Assembly (NCBI RefSeq): GCF_015690345.1
Contig: NZ_JADPUN010000032.1
Coordinates: forward strand, 1 to 58,853
DNA length: 58,853 nucleotides
From: Plantactinospora alkalitolerans
Lineage (GTDB): Bacteria > Actinomycetota > Actinomycetes > Mycobacteriales > Micromonosporaceae
Reading direction: 5' to 3'
Under the pieces are notes generated by a model. The model did not search any database, was not told the origin of the DNA, and saw only the letters and a program-made list of their open reading frames with translations. Made by a program: the position numbers and the translations under genes. Below, one piece after another: positions 56,122-58,853 of this stretch; position 1 is the first letter of the stretch; every line of letters starts with the position of its first letter.

Positions 56122-56447
56122 GCCAACAGGTTTCCATAACAAATCAATTGGCGCTAGTGGCGACTTCGCTGCCGCGACGGGGTCACGACAAGCCGGGCGA
56201 GCGCGGACCGAAGGCACGGACGGGACACACCCGGACGTTTGACCACGTCGTTCGATGGAACTCCGGTCGCGGCCGGATGCCTTGTGCTGCAACGGTTCCT
56301 GGTCCAGGGGCTCGCCGCCGGGACGGTGCAGTAGCGGCCCGAAACCGGGTTACGCGAGGGCGCGGGTTTCAGTACACTCAGCACGAACCAAGCGCGATCT
56401 TGTCACCTGGTGACGGCGCGCGAGACGACCAGTGAGGGGAGCCGGCC
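56122..56447. other. Intergenic region upstream of the EF-G leader
   Basis: These 326 bases separate the minus-strand membrane gene from the leader ORF of the EF-G paralogue. The TACACT at about 56372 may be a -10 box for the rightward transcript. A perfect 13-base palindrome GTCACC-T-GGTGAC at 56402-56414 lies between that site and the leader and could be an operator. No gene is supported. Confidence 0.4.
56402..56414. promoter_or_regulatory. Palindrome upstream of the EF-G leader ORF
   Basis: GTCACC-T-GGTGAC is a perfect 6-bp inverted repeat with a single central base, about 34 bases upstream of the leader start. Its place downstream of a possible promoter suits a repressor site. There is no further evidence. 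Confidence 0.3.
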
Positions 56448-56513
56448 GTGCAGTACCGCACCGCTGTGACCATTCCCCAGTCCCGGCACCGGGTGATTCT
56501 GACGTCTTTCTAA
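56448..56513 (+). CDS. Leader peptide of the EF-G paralogue
   Basis: A 21-residue ORF from GTG 56448 (VQYRTAVTIP... ending in VILTSF) with GAGGGGAG nine bases upstream. It stops at TAA 56511-56513, right before an inverted repeat, and lies about 215 bases ahead of the EF-G-like gene. This is the layout of ribosome-mediated attenuation used by many resistance genes, in which a stalled or slowed ribosome changes the downstream RNA fold. Confidence 0.55.
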   Translation: MQYRTAVTIPQSRHRVILTSF

Positions 56514-56515
56514 CC

Positions 56516-56550
56516 TCCGGGTGGTGGCCCGCGCGGCCCCACCGGATGTC
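56516..56550 (+). promoter_or_regulatory. Attenuator-like hairpin after the leader ORF
   Basis: GGTGG-T-GGCC (about 56520-56530) pairs with GGCCCCACC (about 56536-56546), leaving one bulged base and a short loop. It begins a few bases after the leader stop codon, where a ribosome finishing the leader would affect its folding. Further inverted repeats follow up to the EF-G start (for example GGCGCG and CGCGCC around 56670-56695). Confidence 0.4.
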
Positions 56551-56727
56551 GTGACACACCCCTGATCCGAGCCGATCCGAGCCGACCAGGCATGCCCGCA
56601 GGGCGTACCCGATCCGGCCCGGACGGTCCATGGGGTCCCTCCCTGCCCGGCCGCCGCCCTCGGCGCGCCGGTCCCTGTCACGAAATCGCGCCGCCCTCGT
56701 TCGGTTCACCCAGGAAGGCCAACGACC

Positions 56728-58853
56728 GTGCGCACCGACCTGCACCGTCATCCCACCGACGCCCTGACCCGCATCCGCAACCTGGGCATTCTCGCCCACG
56801 TCGATGCCGGCAAGACCACCACCACCGAACGGATCCTGTACGTCACCGGCGCCACCTACAAGCGGGGCGAGGTGCACGACGGAACGACCGTCACCGACTT
56901 CGACTCCCAGGAGCGCGACCGGGGCATCACCATTTTCGCCGCCGCCGTGAGCTGCGACTGGGCCGGTCACCGGATCAACCTGATCGACACCCCGGGTCAC
57001 GTCGACTTCGCCGACGAGGTCGAACGGGCCCTGCGGGTGCTCGACGGCGCGATCGCGGTCTTCGACGGCGTCGCGGGCGTCGAACCGCAGAGCGAGTCGG
57101 TCTGGCGGCAGGCCGACCGGCACCAGGTACCCCGGATCGCCTTCGTCAACAAACTGGACCGGGCCGGTGCCGACCTGGACGACGCGGTCCGGTCGATCCG
57201 CGAACGGCTCCGGGTGACCCCGCTGGTGGTCCAACTGCCGATCGGGCGGGAGGACGGGTTCACCGGCGTGGTCGACCTGCTCCGGATGCGGTCGCTGGTC
57301 TGGGCCGACGGCGAGACGTTCGAGGAGGGGCCGGTACCGGACGACCTGCGGGCGGAGGCGGAGCGACGGCGCCGGGTGCTGGAGGAGACGGTTGCCGAAC
57401 TGCACCCGGACGCGCTGGAGGAGTTCTGTGCCCACTCGACGCTCTCCGCGACGACCCTGGCCGCCGCGTTGCGCGACCTGACCCGTACCGGTGACGGCCT
57501 GGTAGTGCTCTGCGGCTCGGCGTACCGCAACCGGGGCATCGAGCCGCTGCTCGACGCGGCGGTGGCGTACCTGCCCTCGCCGCTGGACGTGCCGGCGGTG
57601 CGCGGCGTACGGGACGGTGTGCCGCAGGAACGGGCCGCCGACCCGGCGGCGCCGTTCGCCGCGCTGGTGTTCAAGGTGAACTCCACCGCGACCGGGCGGC
57701 TGACCTACCTGCGGGTGTACTCGGGAACGATCCGGAAGGGAGGCGTGGTGCTGGACACCGGCGCGCGGCGTACCGAACGGATCGGGCGGATCCTGCGGGT
57801 CCAGGCCGACCGGCACACCGAGGTCGACTCGGCGGTGGCCGGCGACATCGTCGCGGTGGTCGGACTCAAGGCCGCCCGTACCGGGGCGACCCTGTGCGTA
57901 CCCGACGCGCCACTGGTCCTCGAACCGCCGAGCGTGGCGGATCCGGTGGTCTCGGTGGCGGTCGAGCCCCGGCGGGGCACCGACAGCGAGCGCCTGACGT
58001 CGGCGTTGGCCCGGCTGGTCGAGGAGGACCCCTCACTGGCCATCCGGACCGACTCCGAGACCGGCCAGACCGTGCTGTCCGGGATGGGGGAGCTGCACCT
58101 GGAGGTGGCGGTGGAGAAGATCCGTCGAGCGCACGGACTGGAGGTCAACGTCGGTCGACCACAGGTGGCCTACCGGGAAACCGTCGTACGCGGGGTGTCC
58201 GGGCTGCTGTACCGGCACGTCAAGCAGGACGGCGGCGCGGGCCAGTACGCGCACGTCGTACTCGACGTGGAACCGCTGGTGGCCACCACGCCGGACCCGG
58301 CCGATGGGCCTGGCTCCGGCAACGGCGGCGGCAACGGCTCCGGGGACGGCGGCGCGCGGGACTTCGCGTTCGGCTCGACCGTCGTCGGCGGCCGGGTGCC
58401 GAAGGAGTACGTCCGGGCGGTCGAGGCCGGCTGCCGGGACGCGCTTGCCGAGGGTCCGCTCGGCGGCCATCCGGTGATCGGCCTGCGGGTCAACCTGGCG
58501 GACGGCGCCACGCATCCGAAGGACTCCTCGGAGCTGGCGTTCCGGACGGCGGGCCGGCTCGCGCTGCGGGAGGCGCTCCGGGCCAGCGAGATGGTCCTGC
58601 TGGAACCGGTGGTCGAGGTCACGGTGACCGTGCCCGACGACGCCGTCGGCGGGGTGCTGGGCGACCTGGCGGCCCGACGCGGCCGGGTCTCGGGCTCGAC
58701 CACCCGCGCCGGCACCGTCGTCGTCACCGCGACCGTGCCGCTGGCCGAACTGTTCGGCTACGCGACCCGGTTGCGGAGCCGGACCCAGGGCCGGGGGACC
58801 TTCACCACCCGGGCCACCGGCTACAGCCCGGTGCCGAGCGCGGTCTCCAGCGG
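56728..58853 (+). CDS. Elongation factor G paralogue, 3' end outside window
   Basis: Translational GTPase of the EF-G family, 708 codons visible from GTG 56728, with AGGAAGG upstream; the stop lies past the window end. G1 [13 protein letters not shown]2/G3 region RDRGITI and [12 protein letters not shown]4 [13 protein letters not shown]. Domains II-V follow, with [39 protein letters not shown] and [20 protein letters not shown] close to the end. A Gly/Asn/Ser-rich insert (about residues 530-546) sits in domain IV. The leader ORF ahead and the divergence from a housekeeping EF-G suggest a secondary, inducible EF-G (EF-G2, or an antibiotic-protective factor). It is not a clear OtrA/TetM protein. 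Confidence 0.9.
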   Translation, partial: MRTDLHRHPTDALTRIRNLGILAHVDAGKTTTTERILYVTGATYKRGEVHDGTTVTDFDSQERDRGITIFAAAVSCDWAGHRINLIDTPGHVDFADEVERALRVLDGAIAVFDGVAGVEPQSESVWRQADRHQVPRIAFVNKLDRAGADLDDAVRSIRERLRVTPLVVQLPIGREDGFTGVVDLLRMRSLVWADGETFEEGPVPDDLRAEAERRRRVLEETVAELHPDALEEFCAHSTLSATTLAAALRDLTRTGDGLVVLCGSAYRNRGIEPLLDAAVAYLPSPLDVPAVRGVRDGVPQERAADPAAPFAALVFKVNSTATGRLTYLRVYSGTIRKGGVVLDTGARRTERIGRILRVQADRHTEVDSAVAGDIVAVVGLKAARTGATLCVPDAPLVLEPPSVADPVVSVAVEPRRGTDSERLTSALARLVEEDPSLAIRTDSETGQTVLSGMGELHLEVAVEKIRRAHGLEVNVGRPQVAYRETVVRGVSGLLYRHVKQDGGAGQYAHVVLDVEPLVATTPDPADGPGSGNGGGNGSGDGGARDFAFGSTVVGGRVPKEYVRAVEAGCRDALAEGPLGGHPVIGLRVNLADGATHPKDSSELAFRTAGRLALREALRASEMVLLEPVVEVTVTVPDDAVGGVLGDLAARRGRVSGSTTRAGTVVVTATVPLAELFGYATRLRSRTQGRGTFTTRATGYSPVPSAVSS

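Noticed and set aside
56728-58853. EF-G-like gene as a tetracycline ribosomal-protection protein (OtrA/TetM)
   Set aside because: The G domain, the [15 protein letters not shown] block and the [14 protein letters not shown] segment are EF-G-like; typical TetM/OtrA motifs were not seen. The leader ORF keeps a resistance role possible but not the family.

Overview
The window is very G+C-rich, rich in GTG starts and ATGA/GTGA start-stop overlaps, and carries actinobacterial markers: an Rv2466c-type DsbA protein, an Eis-like acetyltransferase, DUF5130, a class E/F-type sortase, an actinobacterial-type c-di-AMP riboswitch and a DUF1015 gene beside rpiB. It looks like a chromosomal segment of a filamentous actinomycete, most likely Micromonosporaceae. 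This assignment is by family resemblance and was not tested by a search. No rRNA, tRNA or CRISPR array was recognised.

Layout. 1-5.6 kb: a partial MFS exporter, an MscS channel, an HNH endonuclease, a sortase with a likely cell-surface substrate, and an Lrp/AsnC regulator. 5.77-8.04 kb: tryptophan 2,3-dioxygenase and kynureninase (tryptophan to the anthranilate branch), divergent from the Lrp gene. 8.5-18.3 kb: housekeeping genes (DUF5130, aminopeptidase N, mycothiol-linked DsbA-like protein, DUF1015, RpiB, Eis-like acetyltransferase, a glycosyltransferase). 18.3-30.4 kb: envelope and membrane genes, including a polysaccharide deacetylase, an SDR, a secreted coiled-coil cell-wall protein under a c-di-AMP (ydaO) riboswitch, a CDF zinc exporter, a three-gene translationally coupled operon of single-span proteins, and a MerR-peroxiredoxin fusion. 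30.7-35.3 kb: an IclR regulator, a two-gene ABC exporter, and an unusual membrane TIR protein whose input half looks like that of a sensor histidine kinase.

35.4-45.4 kb is a one-direction catabolic locus: GntR/UTRA regulator, GPI-type cupin with a repeat tail, RbsB/A/C-type sugar ABC importer, FGGY kinase, 2-hydroxyacid dehydrogenase, shikimate-dehydrogenase-like oxidoreductase and phosphotriesterase-family hydrolase. Many of the genes overlap by 4 bases. A shared motif at the regulator and at the operon predicts GntR control. The substrate is unknown, probably a sugar, sugar acid or carbocyclic polyol.

45.6-51.75 kb is visibly less G+C-rich with different codon use and is very probably acquired. 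It holds a B12-domain-type radical SAM protein, a TIR-STAND NTPase typical of anti-phage defence, a Nudix hydrolase, and a guanylate-kinase-like protein with an unknown C-terminal half. A transposase-like remnant lies on its left and an AlpA/excisionase-like HTH gene on its right. This is the best candidate for an undescribed system: a radical enzyme plus nucleotide kinase and Nudix could make or clear a modified nucleotide, and the TIR-STAND protein could be an NAD-depleting sensor.

52.7-58.85 kb returns to host-like composition: a DUF998 membrane protein, an operon of membrane protein, winged-helix regulator and Tat-exported PAF-acetylhydrolase-like hydrolase, then an EF-G paralogue cut by the window end and preceded by a 21-residue leader ORF and an attenuator-like hairpin.
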